Assembly: GCA_023475565.1 (NCBI GenBank)
Contig: JAMCVT010000025.1
Coordinates: 1 to 37,651 of the forward strand
Reading direction: 5' to 3'
Length of the DNA: 37,651 bases
Origin: Actinomycetota bacterium
GTDB lineage: Bacteria; Bacillota; Desulfotomaculia; Desulfotomaculales; Desulfocucumaceae
A program made the position numbers and the translations under genes. The notes under the pieces were generated by a model, which saw only the letters and a program-made list of their open reading frames with translations, had not been told where the DNA came from and made no database searches. Of the stretch, positions 14,387 to 21,065 are shown piece after piece (the stretch's first letter is position 1; each line of letters starts with the position of its first letter).

Positions 14387-14905
14387 TTATCCGGCCTTCC
14401 GGTCCCACTTCATGCGGCCGCCTTCCCTGACCGGCGCTTCCTGAGAGGGGTTCCAGCCCTTGCCGTTGCTGAATTCCAATTCTTTTCTCCGGTGGCTGGA
14501 CAGGTAATATCTCCTTATTTCACCGGGGGTCAGTATGAAGTAGCGGCTCAGCCTTTCTCCCTGCTGCAGGGGCTTTAATATTATGTCATCGGCACTGGCG
14601 CTGAAGCTCTGCAGAATATCCTCCCTGGTGATGGTGTTGGCATAGATAATTATAGGGCACTTGTGGATATTTTTCAGTGTTTTAACAAATTTCATTTTGT
14701 TTTGCTTGGCAAACCCAAGGGACATAAGTATAAAGCTGGGTCTTTTGTTTACCGTCATGGTCACTGCCTTTGATTCCTCATCAGCCTCAAAAATTTCGCA
14801 GTTCTTGCCAAGCAGAAGAATTCTCATGGTAGTCCGCATGAACAGGGAGTGATCTATGATAACTACTTTTTTATGGGGATTTACATTAATAGTTTTCCTG
14901 GACAT
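14387..14905 (-). CDS. receiver-like protein lacking the phospho-acceptor Asp
   Basis: The 172-residue protein has a CheY-like receiver fold at about residues 12-115 (KVVIIDHSLFMRTTMRILL, CPIIIYANT, DDIILKPL). The conserved lysine is kept (K111) and one acidic-pocket residue is kept (D18, with H19 beside it). The normal phospho-Asp position is Ser (S62 in FILMSLGF), so canonical phosphorylation is not expected. After the receiver comes a basic, probably flexible tail of about 50 residues, with no DNA-binding or output domain that I recognise. The ATG at 14905 is chosen over an upstream frame extension because GGGAGGTC lies just before it. A class I c-di-GMP riboswitch occupies the leader. Confidence 0.82.
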   Translation of the reverse strand: MSRKTINVNPHKKVVIIDHSLFMRTTMRILLLGKNCEIFEADEESKAVTMTVNKRPSFILMSLGFAKQNKMKFVKTLKNIHKCPIIIYANTITREDILQSFSASADDIILKPLQQGERLSRYFILTPGEIRRYYLSSHRRKELEFSNGKGWNPSQEAPVREGGRMKWDRKAG

Positions 14906-14911
14906 GGAAAT

Positions 14912-14937
14912 GACCTCCCTTATAGTATGGAAAGGCC
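14912..14937 (-). promoter_or_regulatory. Shine-Dalgarno sequestering hairpin (riboswitch expression platform)
   Basis: On the minus strand GGCCTTTC (14937-14930) can pair over eight positions, G-U pairs included, with GGGAGGTC (14919-14912), which is the ribosome site of the pseudo-receiver gene. A second hairpin (CTTGAC-GGTG-GTCAAG, 14960-14945) shares its first base with the closing stem of the aptamer. Ligand-dependent translation control is inferred. Confidence 0.6.
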
Positions 14938-14959
14938 ACTGGTACTTGACCACCGTCAA

Positions 14960-15032
14960 GGCAGCTGGCTGTCATAGGCTGGAAACCTTTAGACCCTCTA
15001 GCTTTGCGTCACTGCTTTTCAGCAGTTTTGCC
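14960..15032 (-). ncRNA. cyclic-di-GMP-I (GEMM-I) riboswitch aptamer
   Basis: Read on the minus strand, the aptamer opens with GGCAAAA. Next is a CTGCT-GAAA-AGCAG hairpin with the GNRA loop that docks into the aptamer's receptor. TGACGCAAAGCTA and GGGTCTAAAG follow, and ATGACAGCCAGCTGCC ends it. These are the conserved class I c-di-GMP elements in the right order and spacing. GGCA at the start and TGCC at the end close stem P1. It lies 55 bases before the pseudo-receiver start codon, in the sense orientation. Recognition is from the established GEMM-I consensus; no covariance search was run. Confidence 0.93.
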
Positions 15033-15142
15033 AAAGTATTATCTTAATTAATATTTTAAACCACACAGGCTCTGTGCAAATAGGCCTTAGTGTCGATATT
15101 TATAGGACTATAGACCCATTTATGCCTTTTATGACTAATGGG

Positions 15143-15424
15143 TTAAACATATGCTTCCTTTTCGTTGAAGCTTACCGGAATCCATCCCCCGTTGAGGGAC
15201 ATGTAGGCAGAACCGTTTATCACTATTATGTCCCCGGGCTTTAGGGGGTGCATGTGCTTGGTTAGATAATCCCGGGATATGGTGTTTAACTCCGTATATA
15301 CATTTTGAAGGCTGTTGGCTTTAACGGTTCCGGAAAGGAAATAATCACCCGGCAGGGGCTTTTTTGTCGAGCAGTGCTTTAAACCTGTGTATTTGTCCTT
15401 CACCCGGTAAAGTTTGGCTATCAT
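15143..15424 (-). CDS. hypothetical protein, possible YodL-like domain
   Basis: The 93-residue product starts MIAKLYRVKDKYTGLKHC and ends LKPGDIIVINGSAYMSLNGGWIPV. A short 'GD/DVI-v-ng-aYyv...gw' ending of this kind is reminiscent of the YodL-like domain, but I would not assign it on this alone. The ATG at 15424 is preferred over the upstream frame extension because GGGGTGAT precedes it. It stands alone on the minus strand, upstream of and in the same orientation as the riboswitch unit. No signal peptide or membrane segment is seen. Confidence 0.6.
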   Translation of the reverse strand: MIAKLYRVKDKYTGLKHCSTKKPLPGDYFLSGTVKANSLQNVYTELNTISRDYLTKHMHPLKPGDIIVINGSAYMSLNGGWIPVSFNEKEAYV

Positions 15425-15544
15425 AGAGATCACCCCGATTGTATACTTTACCATATATTTTAATGCGGCAGTATATATGTTTAATCAAACCAGGAGCTTA
15501 TTTTGCTGGGCAAATATACTCAAAGACAGCCGGGGAAGGGCTTT

Positions 15545-15580
15545 AAAAAAAAGTGCTGCCGTACAGGCAGCACTTTTTTT
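15545..15580 (-). terminator. terminator of the sdhCAB operon
   Basis: AAGTGCTGCC and GGCAGCACTT form a 10-bp stem with a 5-base loop, flanked by A and T runs so that it can act in either direction. It stands 27 bases after the sdhB stop. Confidence 0.9.
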
Positions 15581-15606
15581 GTAGCATTCAGGGAAGGTTA
15601 TGGGTA

Positions 15607-16332
15607 TTATTTGGCGGATAGTCCGAAGGACACCATCTTTCTGCGCACGAAGGAGAGCTGCATCTGCAGCGGCAGCTGCATCGGGCAGTTGTCGTCACAG
15701 GCCATCAGGCCCATGCAGCCGAAAGCTCCCTCGTCCGATCCTATAACCTCAAAGTATTCTTTTTTGGACCTTTCGTCTCTGGGGTCCACCATAAAGCGGG
15801 CAACCCTGTTTATTCCGGCCGCCCCGAGGAAGTCCTCCCTTATATTGGCCGTAACGCAGCCGGCTATACAGCACCCGCACTCTATACACCGCTCGGCCTC
15901 GTATATCTCCAGGGCGGTTTCGTTGTCCATGCGGTCCTCTATGGCGTTGGGGTCGAACTCCTTGCTGCTGTGAATCCAGGACTTGGTTTTGACGGAAAGG
16001 TGTCTGAACCATGTTCCGGTGTCTACTGAAAGATCCCCGATAAGCTTGAAAACAGGGAGCGGCATAAGTGTTACCGTGCCCTTCAGGTCACCTGTAAGAG
16101 TCTTGCAGGCCAGCCGGGGCTTGCCGTTTATGACCATGGCGCAGGAACCGCAGATGGCGGCCCGGCAAACGAAATCAAACATGAGGGTGGGGTCCAGCTC
16201 CTCGCGGATTTTATTCAGCGCTACGAAAATGGTCATCCCCGGCGGCTCTTCTATGGTGTATTCCTGCATGAAGGGCTTGACTTCCGGAGTATTTGGATTA
16301 TATCTAAAAATGCTGAACTTTCTGGTGCTCAT
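15607..16332 (-). CDS. sdhB: succinate dehydrogenase/fumarate reductase iron-sulfur subunit
   Basis: The 241-residue subunit relays electrons between the flavoprotein and the membrane cytochrome. The [2Fe-2S] ligands are C56, C61, C64 and C76 (VCRAAICGSCAM ... LAC). The remaining clusters use C149/C152/C155/C159 (CIECGCCIAGC) and C206/C212/C216 (CMGLMACDDNC). The ATG at 16332 with AAGGAGGGT upstream is the start. A longer frame into sdhA is not supported. The gap to sdhA is 13 bases, and the order on the transcript is sdhC-sdhA-sdhB. It is last in the operon and followed by a terminator. Confidence 0.95.
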   Translation of the reverse strand: MSTRKFSIFRYNPNTPEVKPFMQEYTIEEPPGMTIFVALNKIREELDPTLMFDFVCRAAICGSCAMVINGKPRLACKTLTGDLKGTVTLMPLPVFKLIGDLSVDTGTWFRHLSVKTKSWIHSSKEFDPNAIEDRMDNETALEIYEAERCIECGCCIAGCVTANIREDFLGAAGINRVARFMVDPRDERSKKEYFEVIGSDEGAFGCMGLMACDDNCPMQLPLQMQLSFVRRKMVSFGLSAK

Positions 16333-16345
16333 TTTACCCTCCTTG

Positions 16346-18181
16346 TCAGTTTTGTTTTTTCCCTTCCGCCGATGAGGCGGAGGCTTCACCGTATCCGCGG
16401 TCTCCCGGAGGCAGCTCGGTTATCTTGACGGGCTCGTACTGGAGGTCCGGAAGGTCGCTTCCTTCCTTCCAGTAGGCCAGGGTGCGCTTCAGCCAGTTGA
16501 CGTCATCACGTTTGGGGAAATCCTCCCTGGCATGACTGCCCCGGCTTTCGGTCCTAGTCAGCGCCCCGTAAGAAATGCACAGGGCCAGGCGAAGCATTCC
16601 GGGCATGCGCAGGCAGGTGCTCAATTCCGGGTTAGCCCCTTTGCCGTTGCTGATAAGACCTATCTTAAGAGACCTGTGGTAGAGCTCTCTTAAGTTGTCC
16701 ACCGCCTTTTGCAGGTCGGGACCGTTTCTGAAAATGCCCACATAGTCCATAAGGGTTTGCTCCATCTCTTTTCTCAGGCTGTAGACATTTTCTTTTCCCT
16801 GTTTCCCCGCAATAAGGTTGTTGATTCTTTCCTGCTGCACCTTGGCGAACCCCTGTATAAGCCCGTATGAGTGGTTCAGTTCCGGGGCGCCCAGGGTGTA
16901 TTCAGCCACTTTTTTACCTACTATCCAGCCGCTCACTATTGTTTCAGCCAGAGAGTTGCCACCCAGCCGGTTAAAGCCGTGCAGGTCCCAGCAGGCAGCC
17001 TCGCCCACCGCGAAGAGTCCCTTCAGGCCGTATACGTACCCGTCTATATTGGTCCTTACCCCGCCCATGCTGTAGTGCTGGGTGGGCCGCACCGGGATGA
17101 GGGCATTGACAGGGTCTATGCCGTTAAAGTTCTTGCATATATTGGCTATTTCCCTTAAGTTTGTATTGATGTGCTTGGCCCCCAGGTGCCTTATATCCAG
17201 CCAGAGGTGAGGTCCGTAAGGGCTGTCCACTCCATGGCCCTTGCGAATGTGCTGGATCATGCGGCGGGATACTACGTCCCTGGAGGCAAGCTCCTTTTTC
17301 TTGGGCTCATAGTCGGGCATGAAGCGGTGGTGGTTCTTGTCAAGCAGGTATCCGCCGTCTCCCCGGGCCCCTTCTGTAATCAATATCCATACCGGGACCA
17401 TCCCGGTGGGGTGGAACTGCACGGCCTCCATGTTGCCCAGGGGAACAATGCCGGTGTTCAGGGCGATGGCCATTCCGTTGCCCTCGTTAATTACGGCGTT
17501 TGTGGAGGCCCCGTAAAGTCTTCCGTATCCGCCCGTGGCAATTACAGTGGATTTGGCCAGATAAATCCTCAGCTCACCGGTTTTAAGGCACCTGGCCACA
17601 ACACCCAGGCAGTTTTCCCCGTCATGTATTAAGGAGATGGCCTCAGTGCGGTCATGCACCGTTATGCCGAGTTTTATCACCACGCTGTCCACGGCGTACT
17701 GCAGGGTGTGCCCGGCGCCGTCGGAGGTGTAGCAGGTACGCCACTTGGCGGTTCCTCCAAAGTCCCTGGCGGTGATAAGGCCTTCCTTTTCTTTGGGGTC
17801 TTCAGCTTCCCGTCCGTCCGGGAGAACTTTTTTGCCTGCCACCACACGGTTCCAGGGTACGCCCCACATAGACATCTGCCGGACCGCCTTGGGTGCGGTT
17901 TCCACGAAGAGGCGGGCCACTTCCTGGTCGCATCCCCAGTCTGACCCCTTCACGGTGTCCGCAAAGTGGACATCTGTGTTGTCTCCGCTGCCCATGGCGC
18001 AGTTCCCTAAAGAGGCCTGGCAGCCGCCCTGGGCTGCCGTGCTGTGTGACCTCCGGGGCGGCACAAGGCTCAGAATAATTACATCAAGGCCCTGGGAGGC
18101 TGCTTCTATGGCTGCTCTTTCTCCCGCCAGCCCTGCCCCGACGACCAGTACATCGCTGACAATAGTAGTATAGTTGCTCAT
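16346..18181 (-). CDS. sdhA: succinate dehydrogenase/fumarate reductase flavoprotein subunit
   Basis: The 611-residue catalytic subunit interconverts succinate and fumarate. The FAD dinucleotide-binding loop is VVGAGLAGERAAIEA (about 13-27). The histidine that carries covalent FAD is H46 in SHSTAAQGG. The active-site and capping blocks AVQFHPTG, GGVRTNIDG and GLFAVGEAACWDLHG ... GGNSLAE are present. The ATG at 18181 shares its A with the TGA stop of sdhC (TGATG), with AGGAGGTG upstream, so translation is coupled. In syntrophic propionate oxidisers of this group such an enzyme serves the methylmalonyl-CoA route. Direction in this organism is inference. Confidence 0.95.
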   Translation of the reverse strand: MSNYTTIVSDVLVVGAGLAGERAAIEAASQGLDVIILSLVPPRRSHSTAAQGGCQASLGNCAMGSGDNTDVHFADTVKGSDWGCDQEVARLFVETAPKAVRQMSMWGVPWNRVVAGKKVLPDGREAEDPKEKEGLITARDFGGTAKWRTCYTSDGAGHTLQYAVDSVVIKLGITVHDRTEAISLIHDGENCLGVVARCLKTGELRIYLAKSTVIATGGYGRLYGASTNAVINEGNGMAIALNTGIVPLGNMEAVQFHPTGMVPVWILITEGARGDGGYLLDKNHHRFMPDYEPKKKELASRDVVSRRMIQHIRKGHGVDSPYGPHLWLDIRHLGAKHINTNLREIANICKNFNGIDPVNALIPVRPTQHYSMGGVRTNIDGYVYGLKGLFAVGEAACWDLHGFNRLGGNSLAETIVSGWIVGKKVAEYTLGAPELNHSYGLIQGFAKVQQERINNLIAGKQGKENVYSLRKEMEQTLMDYVGIFRNGPDLQKAVDNLRELYHRSLKIGLISNGKGANPELSTCLRMPGMLRLALCISYGALTRTESRGSHAREDFPKRDDVNWLKRTLAYWKEGSDLPDLQYEPVKITELPPGDRGYGEASASSAEGKKQN

Positions 18182-18813
18182 CAGGCACCTCCTAGCTGAA
18201 GAAATACCCACAGGGCGGCCAGGCCCAGTGTAAGTATGATTACGGTAATAACCTTGGAAACGTAGCCCAGAGGCTTTCTCGGGAACCAGCCCCACTTAAC
18301 GAACTGCCGGTAGATTCCGAACCCGGCGTGGTATTCTCCCAGCAGCAACAGTACGAGGTAGAACCACCAGAAGGCCTCTATGCGTCCGGCGCTGGTGGTG
18401 GCCGTGATGGGCCAGCCGGTAAGAACGACAAACATGTGAATGCTGGCCAGGGCAAATATGGCGGCCCCGGTGATTGTCTGGAACACCCAGACCCAGGTGT
18501 CGGTTCCTTTGAGCATTTTAGCATGCCGCCAGATTATCTTCTGCTCCTGGTAGCGGGTAGGCAGCCTGCGGCCGGCGGAAAGAATGTGCATAAGAAATAT
18601 TAATACAATAATAGGAATGCCTACGTAGGATAGATAATAATCGTCCAGGGACTTTGACAAAGTATTAAAAAGGTCCGATCCCAGGAGGATTGTGGCGACG
18701 AACACCATGTGCGTCCACAGGAAACCCACCAGTGCGATCCCGGTAAAAAGTTCAACCAGGTCATAATACAGTTCAGCCTTGGGGTTTCTGGTAAGGATTT
18801 TTTGTACCAGCAT
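18181..18813 (-). CDS. sdhC: diheme cytochrome b membrane subunit of SDH/fumarate reductase
   Basis: The 210-residue protein has five hydrophobic segments and anchors the enzyme, exchanging electrons with menaquinone. Candidate heme ligands H35, H76, H126 and H162 have nearly the spacing of the four ligands in Wolinella FrdC (H44, H93, H143, H182). E160 lies two residues before H162, in the same relation as the functionally essential Glu180 to His182 in Wolinella. That supports a type B diheme anchor. A GGAG ribosome site precedes the ATG. It is the first gene of the operon, 48 bases from a sigma-54-like element. Confidence 0.93.
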   Translation of the reverse strand: MLVQKILTRNPKAELYYDLVELFTGIALVGFLWTHMVFVATILLGSDLFNTLSKSLDDYYLSYVGIPIIVLIFLMHILSAGRRLPTRYQEQKIIWRHAKMLKGTDTWVWVFQTITGAAIFALASIHMFVVLTGWPITATTSAGRIEAFWWFYLVLLLLGEYHAGFGIYRQFVKWGWFPRKPLGYVSKVITVIILTLGLAALWVFLQLGGA

Positions 18814-18860
18814 TTTTAACTCCTTTCGTTTTCCTCTTTTTCCGGCCAGCGATAGTAAAT

Positions 18861-18878
18861 AAGCAAATATTATGCCAG
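18861..18878 (-). promoter_or_regulatory. sigma-54-type (-24/-12) promoter candidate for sdhCAB
   Basis: CTGGCATAATATTTGCTT on the minus strand has TGGCA at -24 and TTGCT at -12, with exactly ten bases between the invariant GG and GC. Transcription would begin near 18852 and leave a leader of about 40 bases. No competing sigma-A pair with a good -35 is visible here. If right, an enhancer-binding activator encoded elsewhere must control the operon. Confidence 0.55.
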
Positions 18879-19198
18879 GAAAGACAGGGGGGGGAAAATA
18901 CAGAAAATATAGTGTTTTTGAATTTTTAGGACGGGTCTATCTGACACTATCTGGTAAATCAGCAGGCTAATTAATAATTATTAGAATTTATGCGTTTATA
19001 GAGGCTTACAATTTGATATACGTGCTACGGGAGTCCTTGTCGGCCGTGGAGTTGAGGATGCATATTGTTTCTAATAATTAAAAAAGCCCACAGGTTAATT
19101 ATATCAGAACCAGCCATCCGGAGAAACCCGGAAAGAACTGCTAGATATAAAACTATATTAGCAGATTCTGAGAGCCACCAAAAAGTCAGGTATTTATG
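18879..19198. other. AT-rich intergenic region between divergent sdhC and a small ORF
   Basis: No credible ORF was found. A hairpin at 19138-19164 (CTGCTA and ATATA arms, one bulged G, 4-base loop) is the only clear structure. The region is where activator sites for the sdh promoter would be expected, but I cannot point to a symmetric site. Confidence 0.4.
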
Positions 19199-19227
19199 TT
19201 GTCATCAATTTTCAGGAAATGTATAAT
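19199..19227 (+). promoter_or_regulatory. sigma-A promoter of the 48-residue membrane protein gene
   Basis: TTGTCA (19199-19204) and TATAAT (19222-19227) are separated by 17 bases. Transcription would begin near 19234, about 27 bases before the GTG start. Confidence 0.8.
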
Positions 19228-19260
19228 ATATAACAATAGTAAAGGCTGGGGGTGCGGAGC

Positions 19261-19407
19261 GTGAGTGAGTTAACAAATAGTCACCACAATCAGAAATCCG
19301 GGCTGGCAGCGCAGGATATAGGCCTCATGGCGGTGGACATCATTGGCTACCCGGCGGTTGCGGTCCTTGTCGGAATACTGATGGGCAATATTTTGGGTCC
19401 GATCTAA
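19261..19407 (+). CDS. 48-residue membrane miniprotein
   Basis: The product starts MSELTNSHHNQKSGLAAQD and has one hydrophobic segment at the C-terminus (about residues 30-48, ending ILMGNILGPI). The GTG start is preceded by a G-rich GGGGTGCGGAG. A strong promoter lies upstream and a hairpin terminator 17 bases downstream, so it is a self-contained gene although very short. I do not recognise a family. A role as a subunit or regulator of a membrane protein is possible but unsupported. It is divergent from sdhCAB. Confidence 0.65.
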   Translation: MSELTNSHHNQKSGLAAQDIGLMAVDIIGYPAVAVLVGILMGNILGPI

Positions 19408-19424
19408 TAACTTTAATATTAAGA

Positions 19425-19455
19425 AGCCCTTGTTATTCAGCAAGGGCTCTGTGTT
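19425..19455 (+). terminator. terminator of the miniprotein gene
   Basis: AGCCCTTG and CAAGGGCT form an 8-bp stem with an 8-base loop, followed by the T-rich CTGTGTTTTG. Confidence 0.7.
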
Positions 19456-19513
19456 TTGATTAGCCGGGCGGTGGTGGCAAATACCCCCTATAATATGGGC
19501 TTGATAGCTTTTT

Positions 19514-19563
19514 TATCACAATAGTTAGGGCGCCTTTACTGTAAGGCGCCCTACTATGTGATA
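19514..19563. repeat. long inverted repeat between convergent genes
   Basis: AGGGCGCCTT (19527-19536) pairs perfectly with AAGGCGCCCT (19543-19552). The pairing continues with few interruptions into TATCACAATAGT / ACTATGTGATA. There is no T tract on either side. It may still act as a transcription barrier or 3'-end stabiliser for the exported protein gene whose stop lies 11 bases away. Confidence 0.7.
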
Positions 19564-19574
19564 CTGACCGCCGG

Positions 19575-20504
19575 TCAGTTGGTTATGCTTACCAGGTTGC
19601 TCTGGCCGTAGAAGTTTACCTTGCACTTGAAGCCTTCACTGATAAACCTCAAAGGGACCATGGTCCTGCCGTTTTCAATTTCTGCCGGCACATCCAGCTC
19701 CACCTGCTGCCCGTTTACCAGGGCTATCCGGCTGTTTATTTTCATACTGATATTGGCCTGACCCTGGATAGTCACGGTTCCGGCGTTTTCGTCGTAGGTC
19801 ACGTTGGCGTTAAGCGCCTCGGCGATAAACCGCACCGGAACCAGTGTTCTTCCCTCAACAATCCGGGGGGCCACGTCAAATACCGGGTTTTGTCCGTTGA
19901 CATACACCTTTACTTTGTTATCCATTTTTTTAGCATAGAGGCTGTTCAGTTCTCTGAATGTCTCCTCGTCCCGGCTGTTGTCCCGGGCGGAGAGGTTCAT
20001 AAATTTGAGGGCGTCGTTCATCTTCCCGGCCTTAACATGTATCTGGGCCATGTACCTGTATGTAAGGGCCCGGGTGCTGCTGTCCATGGTGTCATCATCG
20101 GCCAGCCGGCTTACCTCTTCTGATACTATTTCCAGTTCCCCGGTATCTATGTCTTCTTCATCTTCAATCCCATTCCTGTATTTGTACACCTCGTCGCAAA
20201 CACTTTTTCCGTCCAGTATGGACTGGAGTACCGCCCGGGCGAGGGGGTTCTTGACATGGGTGAGGGCGTTGGGTATGCCCTTGTGTCTGCCCTGGTTTCC
20301 TTCATACACCTCTTCCACGACAGTTTCTTCGGCTTCAGCCGGTCCTACACGCAATTTTTCCCGGACTTTATCCTGGCTTTGGTCTTGGTTTTGGATTTTT
20401 TCGGGATTATTTAGCTTTTTCTCATTGCCGGCAAAGGCAGCCGGGGCCAGCGCAAAAACAAGCAGACTTACCGTCAGCAGCAGGGAAATAAATTTTTTTG
20501 TCAT
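19575..20504 (-). CDS. exported protein with two copper-amine-oxidase N-terminal-type repeats
   Basis: The 309-residue protein has a signal peptide (MTKKFISLLLTVSLLVFALA, cleavage probably after AFA at 25) and a low-complexity Gln/Asp/Lys segment. A helical TPR-like stretch follows (about 135-190, including RYMAQIHVKAGKMNDALKFM). Two tandem stalk repeats end the protein at about 198-249 and 252-309 (EGRTLVPVRFIAEAL and ENGRTMVPLRFISEG). These repeats occur on many secreted Clostridial proteins and probably mediate wall or surface association. No enzyme domain is present. AAAGGAGGT precedes the ATG. The gene is monocistronic as far as can be seen. Confidence 0.85.
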   Translation of the reverse strand: MTKKFISLLLTVSLLVFALAPAAFAGNEKKLNNPEKIQNQDQSQDKVREKLRVGPAEAEETVVEEVYEGNQGRHKGIPNALTHVKNPLARAVLQSILDGKSVCDEVYKYRNGIEDEEDIDTGELEIVSEEVSRLADDDTMDSSTRALTYRYMAQIHVKAGKMNDALKFMNLSARDNSRDEETFRELNSLYAKKMDNKVKVYVNGQNPVFDVAPRIVEGRTLVPVRFIAEALNANVTYDENAGTVTIQGQANISMKINSRIALVNGQQVELDVPAEIENGRTMVPLRFISEGFKCKVNFYGQSNLVSITN

Positions 20505-20593
20505 ATTGAATACCTCCTTTTGCTTTTTTATATACGGCAGCAGTTTGTCTTTAAAGGGGGTATGAAGTGGTAAAATTTTCTCAAAATGTTGTA

Positions 20594-20629
20594 AGCAAAA
20601 AGCCCCATCCGAATAGCGGATGGGGCTTT
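20594..20629 (-). terminator. terminator of the 20646-20816 gene
   Basis: AAAGCCCCATCCG and CGGATGGGGCTTT form a 13-bp stem with a 5-base loop. Read on the minus strand it continues into TT-GC after the AAA/TTT arms. It lies 17 bases after the small gene's stop codon. Confidence 0.85.
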
Positions 20630-20645
20630 CACCTTCTTAGCCTGT

Positions 20646-20816
20646 TTATTTTGACCAGGTTTTAAGAGTGCAGTAATTATGGCTTAAGGCTCCGGCTAGC
20701 GAGGCAATCATACCTGTGCCGGAATCTTCTTTAAGCATTTTAGCCCTGCTTAGCTCGGCCTGGTAAAAAGGTTCCTCAAGAAATCTCTCAAACCAGTTTC
20801 TTACTGCTACCATCAT
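20646..20816 (-). CDS. small hypothetical protein
   Basis: The 56-residue product begins MMVAVRNWFERFLEEPFYQA and is mostly amphipathic helix with no membrane segment. I do not recognise it. The ATG at 20816 has AAAGGAG nine bases upstream; a TTG at 20843 would place the ribosome site inside the gene. A clear terminator follows, which supports the assignment. It is divergent from the Beta_propel gene. Confidence 0.6.
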   Translation of the reverse strand: MMVAVRNWFERFLEEPFYQAELSRAKMLKEDSGTGMIASLAGALSHNYCTLKTWSK

Positions 20817-21065
20817 ACGAAACATCTCCTTTGGGGTGGTCAATTCTTTTCTAAACTTAGCGTACTACTCCCCACTAAAAAAATAAATTAATTTGCCTTT
20901 AAATGTTCAAAGTGGTCGTCTACTGTTTCACAATCGGTGTTATCTTCATTTCAGCAAGGCGAAAATTTCACATGCCCGGATGTAAAAAAATGTTTTGCAA
21001 ACAGAACCCTGACCCCTGTCTGGTCGTCAATAGGGTATAGGATGGTATATGAAAGGAGAATAAAA

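Noticed and set aside
14133-14444. 103-codon plus-strand ORF
   Set aside because: It is antisense to the small ORF and the pseudo-receiver, lacks a ribosome site, and its translation has no protein-like features.
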